A stretch of DNA of 12,380 nt from CAYTES01 sp964436935 (GCA_964436935.1 CAYTES010000045.1:1-12380), one strand, 5' to 3'. Positions 1-7,272 are shown, numbered from the stretch's first letter. Notes: a model not told the origin generated them from the sequence alone. Translations and numbers: made by a program.

Positions 1-145
1 TATCACCAACATCATACCACTATTTATTTAGTTTTTAAAGGCGGCTTAGTATAACTTTGAAAAATCATCAATTTTCGATCATTTCAAGGCAACGCGAGGA
101 AGGCCGGGCCCCTGAAGGGAGTTTCTCCAGTTTTTTCGCCCGTTA
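1..145. other. Left-edge non-coding stretch
   Basis: I see no gene here. It lies downstream of the minus-strand gene ending at 146. A short palindromic run (CCCTGAAGGG) near 111-120 and a T-rich stretch near 131-136 are present, but they do not form a canonical terminator on the minus strand. Confidence 0.4.
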
Positions 146-715
146 TTAGGAGGGGCCCAGAAATTCAGCTTCGAGAATCGCGACCCAGCTTTGGGTGAAA
201 AAAAGTTGCTCCGGTGCGGACAAAGACTGATCGGCGGGAGAGCGTTCTCCAAAGCTAAAAAAGGCGGTGGCTTCGTGTGCCTGGTCCGGGCAGGAAAATT
301 GACTGCTCAACAGCGGTCGACGGTCTCCGTGGAAAAGCTCGAGCCGAGCTTCTTGTCGGTTGGAAGGAGTTGAGACGGCAAGCTCGATATAAAAATCGTC
401 TTTGGTTTGGAAAAAATCGTTTAAGAAGTGCGTCAGATGGGGATTTTCGATGATTGCAGCACAATGAAGTAAAGCGGACTGAAGCACTTGGGCGGAAGTG
501 CTGGAGGCTTTTATTCCGATCTGAAGGGACTGGACCCCGCGATTTTCCAGGGGAGGAAAGGGGAGTGCTTTCATCAAGTGATGGATTGAATGATTCAAGG
601 CCACATACTCGGAGTCGAAACGGGGCGCTGAGGCAGTCTTTTCCTCTCTCTCCTTGAGTCGTCGGTAGGCTCGCTCATTCCCGAGCGTAGGCCTTACGGC
701 AGAAGAATGATTCAT
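146..715 (-). CDS. Hypothetical protein, 189 aa
   Basis: This is an open frame of 189 codons ending in TAA at 146-148 with an ATG at 713-715. I do not recognise the family. The product looks soluble, with no signal peptide or membrane segment. It starts with a charged stretch rich in Arg, Glu and Lys (about residues 13-30) and then has mixed helix- and strand-like segments. The start has no Shine-Dalgarno sequence; the bases before the ATG are pyrimidine-rich. A plausible promoter lies about 140 bp upstream (856-883), leaving a long leader with an inverted repeat. The gene is in the GC-richer flank, divergent from the tRNA and the restriction locus, and is probably chromosomal background. The frame could be spurious, but its length and the matching promoter favour a real gene. 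Confidence 0.6.
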   Translation of the reverse strand: MNHSSAVRPTLGNERAYRRLKEREEKTASAPRFDSEYVALNHSIHHLMKALPFPPLENRGVQSLQIGIKASSTSAQVLQSALLHCAAIIENPHLTHFLNDFFQTKDDFYIELAVSTPSNRQEARLELFHGDRRPLLSSQFSCPDQAHEATAFFSFGERSPADQSLSAPEQLFFTQSWVAILEAEFLGPS

Positions 716-774
716 GGGATAAGGGAAAGAGAAATAAAAGAAGCCGGTGCCTCGACGGAAAGCGACGCAAGCGG

Positions 775-838
775 AAAAAATAACCTTTAGGTGAGGTCAC
801 GGGGATCGGGTGCGGAAAGGGAGAGCGGCAGAAAGGTT
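775..838 (-). promoter_or_regulatory. Leader inverted repeat followed by a T-run (possible attenuator)
   Basis: Read on the minus strand, AACCTTT (838-832) is followed 43 bases later by its exact complement AAAGGTT (788-782), then A and six Ts (780-775). This lies in the long leader of the minus-strand gene. A nearer ACCT/AGGT pairing competes with it. The arrangement resembles an attenuator or weak terminator, but the loop is long and seven pairs can arise by chance. Confidence 0.25.
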
Positions 839-855
839 CGGATGGTAGGCATGTT

Positions 856-883
856 AAAATAAGCACATTAAAAAATATGTCAA
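856..883 (-). promoter_or_regulatory. Promoter for the minus-strand hypothetical gene
   Basis: On the minus strand there is a perfect -35 TTGACA (883-878), a 16-base spacer and a -10 TATTTT (861-856, 4 of 6 matches). Transcription would start near 849, giving a leader of about 134 bases before the ATG at 715. Confidence 0.45.
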
Positions 884-960
884 GTATTTTAAGGGGGGAA
901 GTGCCTAAAAGGAAGGATAAATCCGAGGCGAGAGACGGTTTCGAGGCCCGCTCAATTGGC

Positions 961-989
961 TTGCAATCCTGGGATCACTTCTTTAAAAT
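961..989 (+). promoter_or_regulatory. Promoter for tRNA-Gly
   Basis: A -35 TTGCAA (961-966), a 17-base spacer and a -10 TAAAAT (984-989, 5 of 6) place the start near 996, a few bases before the mature tRNA 5' end at 1004. Confidence 0.6.
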
Positions 990-1003
990 GCCCCTTGCAC
1001 CAT

Positions 1004-1079
1004 GCGGGTGTCGTATAGTGGTTTATTATGTCAGCCTTCCAAGCTGAAGAGGTGGGTTCGATTCCCATCACCCGCTCCA
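1004..1079 (+). tRNA. tRNA-Gly (anticodon UCC), CCA encoded
   Basis: A complete 76-base cloverleaf can be folded by eye. The acceptor stem GCGGGTG (1004-1010) pairs with CACCCGC (1069-1075). The anticodon stem TCAGC/GCTGA encloses the loop CTTCCAA with TCC at 1038-1040, followed by A37. The T arm carries GGTTCGATTCC. The discriminator base is T (1076) and the 3' CCA (1077-1079) is encoded. It reads GGA and GGG codons. The gene has its own promoter and sits just left of the restriction locus. I do not find a second copy of its 3' end elsewhere in the window. Confidence 0.97.
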
Positions 1080-1283
1080 AGGTTTTAGGGGCTCGCGTCG
1101 CCCCCTCCAGCCGGCAACCCGCCTCGGGCCCTCTCTCGCGAGCAGTGCTCGCTATTGGATTTTTAGCTCTTGAGCAAAGGAGTACGCGACGGTTCACGGA
1201 AAACCCACGCTCAACTTTTTTCCTGTTTTGAGGCGGGCAGATTTTGAGATTAGCGATTGCTTTCTCTGTAGCGAAATAAATAG
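1080..1283. other. GC-rich spacer between tRNA and hsdM, with a short hairpin
   Basis: No gene is supported here. The notable element is a near-perfect palindrome at 1138-1152: GCGAGCA, a central G, then TGCTCGC. It could fold as a six-pair stem with an AGT loop. It is not followed by a clean T-run, so a terminator role is uncertain. Base composition drops from GC-rich to AT-rich at the right end. Confidence 0.4.
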
Positions 1284-1289
1284 TATGAT
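1284..1289 (+). promoter_or_regulatory. -10 element upstream of hsdM
   Basis: TATGAT (1284-1289, 5 of 6) is 11 bases before the hsdM ATG, so the leader would be only about five bases. I see no convincing -35 at 16-18 bases; TTGCTT at 1257-1262 is too far. No Shine-Dalgarno precedes the ATG, consistent with near-leaderless initiation. Confidence 0.4.
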
Positions 1290-1300
1290 TTTGCTAAACT

Positions 1301-2758
1301 ATGTTTGAACAAGCCTTCAAAAATATTGACGATACTCTCTGGAAAGATGCCGGAGCAAGCAACGAACTGGATTATGTAGAGCAAACTTCCTGGATTCTCT
1401 TCCTCAAGTATCTTGAGGATTTAGAGGAAGATCGTGCCACTGAAGCTGCTCTTGCAGGAAAAGGAAACTATACCTACATCATTGCCGAACGATTCAGATG
1501 GGACAATTGGGCGGTTCCAAAAACACCCGATGGAAAGATGGATCATAATGCGGCAATGACCGGCGAGGATTTAAATGACTTCGTGAACAATGAGCTTTTT
1601 CCTTATCTGAAAAGGTTTAAGCAGTCCGCGGAAAGTTCTGACACGATTGAGTACAAGATTGGAGAAATATTCAATGAGCTAAAAAACAAAATACAAAGTG
1701 GATACACCCTGAGGGAAATTTTAAATATCGTCGATGGACTTCGATTTAAGTCACAAAAAGAGAAACACGAACTTTCTCATTTGTACGAAGGCAAGATCAA
1801 AAACATGGGAAACGCCGGACGCAACGGCGGAGAATATTACACACCTCGTCCCCTCATTAAAACGATTGTTAAAGTAATTGACCCGGAAATTGGAGAAACT
1901 ATTTATGATGGCGCGGTTGGTTCCGCGGGGTTTTTAGTTGAAGCCTTTGAATACTTGAAAAACAGTAGAAATCTTTCAACGAAAGACGTTGAAACTTTGC
2001 AAAAAAATACTTTCTACGGAAAGGAGAAAAAGTCGTTGGCGTACATCATCGGGGTAATGAATATGATTTTGCACGGGATTGAAGCTCCAAATATTCTTCA
2101 CACCAATACGCTCGCAGAAAATATTTCCGATATTCAGGAAAAAGATCGTTTTGATGTTATATTGGCCAATCCTCCTTTCGGTGGAAAAGAGCGAAAAGAA
2201 GTTCAACAAAATTTCCCAATTAAAACCGGCGAAACCGCCCTTTTGTTTTTACAGCATTTTATTAAGAGCCTCAAAGCGGGTGGCAAAGCCGGCATTGTTA
2301 TCAAAAATACATTTTTATCCAATACGGATAACGCTTCCATTTCTTTAAGAAAATTCTTGCTTGAAACGTGCAATCTCCATACGGTCCTCGATCTCCCCGG
2401 AGGAACATTTACGGGTGCAGGAGTGAAAACAGTGGTGCTTTTTTTCACCAAAGGCGAGCCAACAAAGAACATCTGGTTTTATCAGCTCAATCCGGGTCGC
2501 AATCTTGGGAAAACAAACCCGTTGAGTGAAAAAGACTTGGCGGAGTTTGTGGAACTACAAAAAACGAAAGCCGATTCTGAGAATTCGTGGATTTTTGATG
2601 TGGCTGATTTAAATGAGGCGACTTTTGATCTATCGGTAAGGAATCCGAATGGTGGCGACGAGGTGGTTTTGAGGGAGCCGAAGGATATTTTGGAGGAGAT
2701 GAGGAGATTGGATCAAGAGGGGGCGGAGATTTTGAATTCTATTTCGACAAAATTATGA
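1301..2758 (+). CDS. hsdM: Type I restriction-modification methyltransferase subunit HsdM
   Basis: HsdM is the S-adenosylmethionine-dependent adenine N6 methyltransferase subunit; it works with HsdS, normally as M2S. The 485-aa length is normal for the compact EcoA/EcoE-like branch. Residues 1-140 form the helical HsdM N-terminal domain ('QTSWILFLKYLEDLEEDR' near 28-45). A conserved 'GGEYYTPRPL' block near residue 176 leads into the catalytic domain. SAM-binding motif I is D203-GAVGSAG-F211, and the catalytic motif IV is N290-PP-F293 in the context 'ILANPPFGG'. Both are intact, so the enzyme is predicted active. The ATG follows a -10 element closely and lacks a Shine-Dalgarno. The stop codon overlaps the rhuM start (ATGA), which points to translational coupling. 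Confidence 0.96.
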   Translation: MFEQAFKNIDDTLWKDAGASNELDYVEQTSWILFLKYLEDLEEDRATEAALAGKGNYTYIIAERFRWDNWAVPKTPDGKMDHNAAMTGEDLNDFVNNELFPYLKRFKQSAESSDTIEYKIGEIFNELKNKIQSGYTLREILNIVDGLRFKSQKEKHELSHLYEGKIKNMGNAGRNGGEYYTPRPLIKTIVKVIDPEIGETIYDGAVGSAGFLVEAFEYLKNSRNLSTKDVETLQKNTFYGKEKKSLAYIIGVMNMILHGIEAPNILHTNTLAENISDIQEKDRFDVILANPPFGGKERKEVQQNFPIKTGETALLFLQHFIKSLKAGGKAGIVIKNTFLSNTDNASISLRKFLLETCNLHTVLDLPGGTFTGAGVKTVVLFFTKGEPTKNIWFYQLNPGRNLGKTNPLSEKDLAEFVELQKTKADSENSWIFDVADLNEATFDLSVRNPNGGDEVVLREPKDILEEMRRLDQEGAEILNSISTKL

Positions 2759-3768
2759 ATAAAAAACCAAGCAATTCGCAAATTATCATTTATCAGACCG
2801 AAGATGGACAAATTAAGCTCGATGTCCGTTTTGACGGCGATACTGTATGGCTCACACAGAAACTCATTGCGGAACTTTTTGGGGTAAGCGTCCCAAACAT
2901 CAATATTCACCTCAAAAATATATTTGAGTCCGGCGAGTTAAAAAAAAAATCAACTATTAAGGAATTTTTAATAGTTCAAAAAGAGGGAAACAGGGAAATT
3001 TCCCGCAAAATTGAATACTGTAATCTGGATGGAATAATTGCCACAGGTTATCGCGTGAATTCAGTGCGCGCCACCCAATTCCGCATATGGGCAGCCCAAA
3101 TATTAAAGGAATATATTGTGAAAGGATTTGTGCTTGATGATGAACGGCTTAAAAATCCTGATTTGCCGTTTGATTATTTTGAAGAACTTACCAAAAGGAT
3201 CCAAGATATTCGGACTTCAGAGAAAAGGTTTTATCGTAAAATAACCGATATTTATGCTTTAAGCATGGATTATGATCCTACTGACGAAATGAGTATTGAT
3301 TTTTTCAAAACCGTTCAAAATAAAATGCATTGGGCGATTACAGGAAAAACAGCCGCGGAGTTGATTGCTGAGCGAGCTGATAGTAATAAACCTAACATGG
3401 GATTGATGAGTTGGAGAGGAGCGGTTCCCAGAAAGGATGATGTTATGATTGCAAAAAATTATTTGGATGAAAATGAACTTTCGACTTTAAATAATTTAGT
3501 TGAACAATATTTAATTTTTGCGGAAGGGCAAGCAATGCGCAGAATTCCTATGACAATGCGGGACTGGATAAAGAAATTAGATGGATTTTTGAAGTTAAAC
3601 GATCGGAATATTCTGGAAAGTGCCGGCAAAATATCCCATGATTTAGCGAAAAATTTGGCAGAAAAAGAATATACCAAATTCAATAAAAAGCGTCTTAAAA
3701 AAGAAGCGGAAAGTGATGGAGATTTTGAGAAAGCGATGAAGGTAGTTGAGGGGAGGAAGCGGAAATAA
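2755..3768 (+). CDS. rhuM: RhuM-family protein
   Basis: This 337-aa protein matches the RhuM ('virulence RhuM') family from end to end. The family signature is visible in 'WLTQKLIAELFGVSV' (about 31-45, probably helix-turn-helix), then 'YCNLDGIIATGYRVNS' and 'RATQFRIWAAQILKEYIVKG' (about 88-125), with a helical, lysine-rich C-terminus. The molecular function of RhuM is not established. The family was named from a Salmonella pathogenicity island and is known to recur inside type I restriction loci, as here. The gene overlaps hsdM by four bases and is followed after nine bases by the next gene, so it is part of the methyltransferase operon. A DNA-binding or toxin-like accessory role is possible but inferred. 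It appears full length and intact. Confidence 0.85.
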   Translation: MNKKPSNSQIIIYQTEDGQIKLDVRFDGDTVWLTQKLIAELFGVSVPNINIHLKNIFESGELKKKSTIKEFLIVQKEGNREISRKIEYCNLDGIIATGYRVNSVRATQFRIWAAQILKEYIVKGFVLDDERLKNPDLPFDYFEELTKRIQDIRTSEKRFYRKITDIYALSMDYDPTDEMSIDFFKTVQNKMHWAITGKTAAELIAERADSNKPNMGLMSWRGAVPRKDDVMIAKNYLDENELSTLNNLVEQYLIFAEGQAMRRIPMTMRDWIKKLDGFLKLNDRNILESAGKISHDLAKNLAEKEYTKFNKKRLKKEAESDGDFEKAMKVVEGRKRK

Positions 3769-3777
3769 TTAAAATTT

Positions 3778-4443
3778 ATGAAAATCAATGATCAAAGATA
3801 TCAAGTTAACAATTTTCAAATTCTTCTGAAAGATTTTGAGCCTATTGTTAAAGGTGGTGATTTAAAAGGACGGCACTGGTTGATCAATGGCAACAATTTA
3901 AAAAAGAAACCTGATATTATGTCAGTTGATGATGGATCGACGTTTAATATGCGTTATAGAGAAGCATGGGCTAATTGGCTCTTATGTGTCGTTTTGAGAA
4001 AAATTTACAATCAGGATATTACATTTCAAGAACCCAAGCATAAATCTGAAGCCGATGGTGTCATATTTAATAAAAATACAAATAAGAAATTTTTTGTTGA
4101 GCATGTAAGTGCTATGGATTACCCTTATATTAAAAAATTGCCAGCAGGTGAAGATCGCATTCTATGTGCAATAAATAAGAAAATCAAAAAAGGCTCTCAA
4201 TATGCAAAGGGCAAGAGTCTTGTTGTTTTCGTGGACGGCACTGGTATATGGTATCCAAATAAGGTAGGACGTATCATCCCTGCCAATCAACCATTTGAGG
4301 CAATCTTTTGTGTCGCATTGATTGAAGGAGGTGAGACTGGATATAGCTATTCTGTTACGGAATTTAGTAAATTTCATTCACTCATGTTTAGGGTGAATAT
4401 TAATTCTGATTTTACCGATTTCGAAGTTGTTCAACTGCAATAA
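3778..4443 (+). CDS. Unrecognised protein with a PD-(D/E)XK-like motif pattern, 221 aa
   Basis: I do not recognise the family. The middle has a spacing reminiscent of PD-(D/E)XK nucleases. A helix near residues 59-76 contains E62 ('YREAWANWLLCVV'). A strand pair carries D93 ('SEADGVIF') and, 15 residues later, E108 ('KKFFVEHVSA'). A Lys-rich helix and a hydrophobic strand 'SLVVFVDGTG' follow (about 145-155). The usual lysine of the E-x-K triplet is missing: V110 occupies it and H109 is adjacent. It could be a variant or inactive nuclease fold, or an unrelated alpha/beta protein. No membrane segment or signal peptide is seen. It is wedged between rhuM and hsdS with gaps of nine and two bases, so it is co-transcribed with the specificity gene. 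Codon use is AT-rich. Confidence 0.7.
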   Translation: MKINDQRYQVNNFQILLKDFEPIVKGGDLKGRHWLINGNNLKKKPDIMSVDDGSTFNMRYREAWANWLLCVVLRKIYNQDITFQEPKHKSEADGVIFNKNTNKKFFVEHVSAMDYPYIKKLPAGEDRILCAINKKIKKGSQYAKGKSLVVFVDGTGIWYPNKVGRIIPANQPFEAIFCVALIEGGETGYSYSVTEFSKFHSLMFRVNINSDFTDFEVVQLQ

Positions 4444-4445
4444 TT

Positions 4446-5624
4446 ATGATGAAAACAAATTTGCAAACAAAGAAACTCGGCGAAGTTTGTGATATTTTAG
4501 ATAATAAACGAAAACCAATTACAAAAAGAAACCGCATGACCGGCAGATATCCGTATTATGGTGCTACTGGTATTTTAGATTATGTTGGTGATTATATTTT
4601 TGATGAAAAGTTGGTTTTAATTGGTGAAGATGGGGCAAAATGGGAATCAGGGCAACGAACTGCGTTTATTGCAGATGGAAAATACTGGGTAAATAATCAT
4701 GCACACGTTGTACGACCGCATAGAAATATTATTTTAGACAATTGGATCGTTTTTTATTTCTATTTGACTGACTTAACAAAACACACCACCGGACTAACGG
4801 TTCCAAAGTTAAATCAAGCGAATCTTAGAAATATCGAAATCCCCCTCCCACCCCTCCCCGAGCAAAAACGCCTCGTTGCCCTCCTCGATGAACTTTTTGA
4901 AAAACTTGAAAAAGCCAAGAGAAATGCTGAAAAGAATCTGAAGAATACAAAGGAGCTTTTTGATGCTTATTTTGGAGACTTATTTGCTAAAGCAAAAGCC
5001 GGCTGGGATGAAAGAAAGTTCGGAGATAGGGAGATATTACAAATTATGGATGGAGATAGAGGGAAAAATTATCCGAAGAAATCAGACTTTTTAGATAAAG
5101 GCTATTGCCTGTTTCTGAATACTAAAAACGTCAGACCAGATGGTTTCGAATTTGAACAAACTATTTTTATTACAAAACAAAAAGATGAAGCTCTACGCAA
5201 AGGAAAACTTGAAAGGGGTGACGTTATCATGACTACGCGAGGAACAATTGGTAATATTGGCATTTATGATGCCACTGTGCCTTACGATGTTATTAGAATT
5301 AATTCGGGGATGCTTATTTTTAGAACAAACAAAGATTTATTACTGCCAGAGTATTTATTTGAGCTTTTAAGGTCAGATTTTATAAAATCTCAGATTGAAA
5401 AAAATGTTTCCGGGGCAGCTCAACCTCAATTGCCGATCAAAACTTTGGTCAATTTACGACTGCCTGTTCCTAACTCATTATCGGAACAGAGAAAAATTGT
5501 AAAAGAAGTTAGATTGTTTAATTCGGAGACTAAAAAGCTTAATAAGATTTACCAACAAAAGCTCACCTCCCTCGCCGAACTCAAAAAATCCATCCTCCAT
5601 CAAGCCTTCTCCTGCAAATTATAA
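4446..5624 (+). CDS. hsdS: Type I restriction-modification specificity subunit HsdS
   Basis: HsdS chooses the bipartite DNA target and bridges HsdM and HsdR. The 392-aa product has the expected two target recognition domains. TRD1 spans about 1-130, with the typical 'YPYYGATGILDYV' and 'WVNNHAHVV'. The central conserved region 'IPLPPLPEQKRLVALLDEL' (about 131-150) is followed by a coiled coil ('LEKAKRNAEKNLKNTKELF'). TRD2 spans about 187-340, including 'VSGAAQPQLPIKTL'. The distal repeat of the conserved region is 'SEQRKIV' plus a second helix to the C-terminus. The start could be either ATG of ATGATG; the first is chosen. The conserved segments are strikingly C-rich (4840-4892 and 5561-5622), whereas both TRDs are AT-rich, suggesting mosaic origin. 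The target sequence cannot be read from the protein. Confidence 0.95.
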   Translation: MMKTNLQTKKLGEVCDILDNKRKPITKRNRMTGRYPYYGATGILDYVGDYIFDEKLVLIGEDGAKWESGQRTAFIADGKYWVNNHAHVVRPHRNIILDNWIVFYFYLTDLTKHTTGLTVPKLNQANLRNIEIPLPPLPEQKRLVALLDELFEKLEKAKRNAEKNLKNTKELFDAYFGDLFAKAKAGWDERKFGDREILQIMDGDRGKNYPKKSDFLDKGYCLFLNTKNVRPDGFEFEQTIFITKQKDEALRKGKLERGDVIMTTRGTIGNIGIYDATVPYDVIRINSGMLIFRTNKDLLLPEYLFELLRSDFIKSQIEKNVSGAAQPQLPIKTLVNLRLPVPNSLSEQRKIVKEVRLFNSETKKLNKIYQQKLTSLAELKKSILHQAFSCKL

Positions 5625-5713
5625 ATTTCATTTTCGAGCACTTTGCAACATATCCCCAAAGACATGTTACATTTTAGGCAAATTTGCGACATTTCAAACC
5701 GTAACTATTTGTA

Positions 5714-5742
5714 TTGACAATGTCTACTGTTTTGCATAAACT
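5714..5742 (+). promoter_or_regulatory. Promoter for fic1 (and the adjoining hsdR copy)
   Basis: A perfect -35 TTGACA (5714-5719), a 17-base spacer and a -10 TAAACT (5737-5742, 4 of 6) place the start near 5749. That is about 13 bases before the fic1 ATG. The spacer and -10 lie wholly inside the palindrome at 5719-5751. This promoter separates the restriction half of the locus from the hsdM-hsdS transcription unit. Confidence 0.6.
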
Positions 5743-5751
5743 GTAGACATT
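5719..5751. promoter_or_regulatory. 33-bp near-palindromic operator over the fic1 promoter
   Basis: AATGTCTAC (5719-5727) and its exact reverse complement GTAGACATT (5743-5751) flank 15 bases that contain a further symmetric pair, GTTT (5729-5732) and AAAC (5738-5741). Only the T/T pairs and the centre break symmetry. The element covers the promoter from the end of the -35 through the -10, the usual position for a repressor operator. The binder is unknown; the C-terminal winged helix of Fic1 is a candidate. Confidence 0.6.
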
Positions 5752-5761
5752 GATGGGCTGA

Positions 5762-6913
5762 ATGTATACAAAATGTATGATCGGGAAAAAGGTACAACAA
5801 CCCAATGGATTCAAGGCTTTTATTCTCGCCCCCTTCCCGAATAAAGGACTTTTTGATCATCCGCCAGATATCATCAAAAAGGACACACAGGCCTCGCGTC
5901 TTTTGGGAAAGCTGGATGGCATAACCCAGCTTTTACCGGATGTTAATTTTTTCATCTCAATGTACGTCTGCAAAGACGCGGCGGCTTCAAGCCAAATAGA
6001 GGGCACTAAAGCAACCATGATCGACGCACTTGAAGCTGATGTGAAAATAGAATCGGGTTTACCTGCTGATGTGGATGATATTCTGCACTATATTTCCGCG
6101 CTCAACTATGGAATGAAAAGACTTCGTGAGTTCCCCCTTTCTCTTCGATTCATGCGCGAAATACATAAGGAATTGATGGCTAAAGGTCGTCAAACTCATT
6201 TTTCAGATCCGGGCAATTTTCGTAAAAGCCAAAACTGGATCAATGGGAAAGGGCCGGCTGACGCGGAATTTGTTCCGCCTCCGGTGGATGCCATGCACAG
6301 CGCGCTCGGAGAATTTGAGAAGTTTTTACATGCCGTGGACACGATGCCTCCTTTAATTAAAGCAGCAATCCTTCACTCACAATTTGAAACCATCCACCCC
6401 TTCTTAGACGGAAATGGACGAACCGGCCGTATGCTAATAACCTTTTTTCTTTGTAAAGAAGGGTTACTGGAAAAGCCGGTCCTCTATCTTTCTTCCTATT
6501 TTAAAAAGTACAAAAAAGTCTATTATCAAAGGTTAACAGATTATCGTGAGGGGCGGGAAGAGAAGTGGATTGATTTTTTTCTGGACGGAATAATAGAAAC
6601 TTCGGAGTCGGCCATTGAAACGGTTCGGGAAATTACCCTACTGAGAGAACAAGACATTGCAAAGATAAGTAAGTTGAATAAAACTTCTTCGCAAAGCGCG
6701 ATGAATGTCCTGCCAAGACTCTTTGCTCAACCTATCGTTACAGTTGCTACTATTCAGGAATGGTCGGGGTTTAACACTCGTACCGGAGCACAGAAATTGA
6801 TTGATCGTTTCTCGGAGCTTGGTATTTTGGAGATTAAGGATGATACGGTTAAGTACGGTCGCACCTATGTTTATAGAAAGTATTTGGATATTTTTGAAAA
6901 AAGTTTAGCCTAG
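5762..6913 (+). CDS. Fic-family protein with C-terminal winged helix (Fic1), probable AMPylator
   Basis: Fic enzymes transfer AMP (or related groups) from nucleotides to target-protein hydroxyls. The catalytic loop H212-PFLDGNGRTG-R223 is a complete match to HPFxxGNGRxxR, so activity is expected. An N-terminal inhibitory motif SxxxEG is present at S76-E80-G81 ('SSQIEG'), as in self-inhibited class II Fic proteins. Residues 1-90 are the Fic N-terminal domain, the Fic core covers about 110-260, and residues about 300-380 look like a winged helix ('TIQEWSGFNTRTGAQKLIDRF'). The target is unknown. The ATG at 5762 is used; another at 5777 would trim five residues. The gene has its own promoter and operator and is followed six bases later by a broken hsdR copy. 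Fic genes are known neighbours of hsdR in type I loci. Confidence 0.9.
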   Translation: MYTKCMIGKKVQQPNGFKAFILAPFPNKGLFDHPPDIIKKDTQASRLLGKLDGITQLLPDVNFFISMYVCKDAAASSQIEGTKATMIDALEADVKIESGLPADVDDILHYISALNYGMKRLREFPLSLRFMREIHKELMAKGRQTHFSDPGNFRKSQNWINGKGPADAEFVPPPVDAMHSALGEFEKFLHAVDTMPPLIKAAILHSQFETIHPFLDGNGRTGRMLITFFLCKEGLLEKPVLYLSSYFKKYKKVYYQRLTDYREGREEKWIDFFLDGIIETSESAIETVREITLLREQDIAKISKLNKTSSQSAMNVLPRLFAQPIVTVATIQEWSGFNTRTGAQKLIDRFSELGILEIKDDTVKYGRTYVYRKYLDIFEKSLA

Positions 6914-6917
6914 ATTC

Positions 6918-7210
6918 GCATGAATGAAGCGGAAACCAGAGCGGAATACATAGACCCAAACCTGAAAGCGGCGGGTTGGGGCGAGGTTGAAGGCTCGAAA
7001 ATCCTTCGTGAATTTCGTATTACCGATGGCAAAATCCAAACGGGAGGTTTTCGTACAAAGCCGGAAATTGCAGACTATGTTTTGGTTTATAACAATCAGA
7101 AAGTTGCTGTTGTTGAGGCAAAAAGCGATGAAATGGAAGTTTCGGAAGGGGTGGCTTAAGCAAAGGCTTATGCAGACAAATTAAAAATTGAATATACCTA
7201 CGCCGGCGAT
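6918..7210 (+). repeat. Direct repeat, copy 1: 5' end of hsdR
   Basis: By hand alignment this matches 8510-8802 without gaps, with about 33 mismatches over 291 bases counted from the ATG (roughly 89% identity). Homology begins at the two bases before the start codon and fades after codon 97. The two copies are 1592 bp apart and flank the fic2 operators and fic2. Confidence 0.85.
6920..7210 (+). pseudogene. Truncated hsdR 5' copy with stop at codon 80
   Basis: The first 79 codons encode a close copy of the HsdR N-terminus: only four residues differ (N14/K, N58/K, M72/L and S75/A against the full-length protein). Codon 80 is TAA where full-length hsdR has CAG. Homology continues in frame to about codon 97 and then stops; a second in-frame TAG lies at 7235-7237. 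The fragment keeps the nuclease residues D52, E66 and K68 but has no helicase, so it cannot be a functional restriction subunit. Differences in the 79 codons are mostly synonymous (about 19 synonymous to 4 amino-acid changing), so the copies diverged while both were functional and the breakage is later. It sits six bases behind fic1, where an intact hsdR is expected. A 79-aa translated fragment cannot be excluded. Confidence 0.88.
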
Positions 7211-7272
7211 GTCGCAAATCCTGTGCCACCGTCTTAGGGAATATTGAAACTTTGTATACATCGCTGCTTTTT
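7211..7272. other. Junction sequence after the hsdR fragment
   Basis: No homology to hsdR continues past about 7210, so one end of the deletion or insertion lies here. The stretch includes TTTGTATACAT (7251-7261), the reverse complement of ATGTATACAAA at the fic1 start (5762-5772). The core TGTATACA is itself palindromic, so this match may be chance. Confidence 0.4.

Noticed and set aside
952..1197. Minus-strand frame of 81 codons encoding '...RVMGIEPTSSAWKA...'
   Set aside because: It is the antisense of the tRNA-Gly gene; this peptide is a familiar spurious annotation over tRNA genes.
5642..5692. TTTGC(A/G)ACAT direct repeat 41 bp apart and the GCAAATTTGC palindrome after hsdS
   Set aside because: Only two copies, in AT-rich sequence, with no link to the fic1 promoter geometry; chance is likely.
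7157..7159. Read-through or recoding of the TAA in the hsdR copy
   Set aside because: Homology to hsdR ends about 50 bases later and another in-frame stop follows at 7235-7237, so read-through would not restore an hsdR product.
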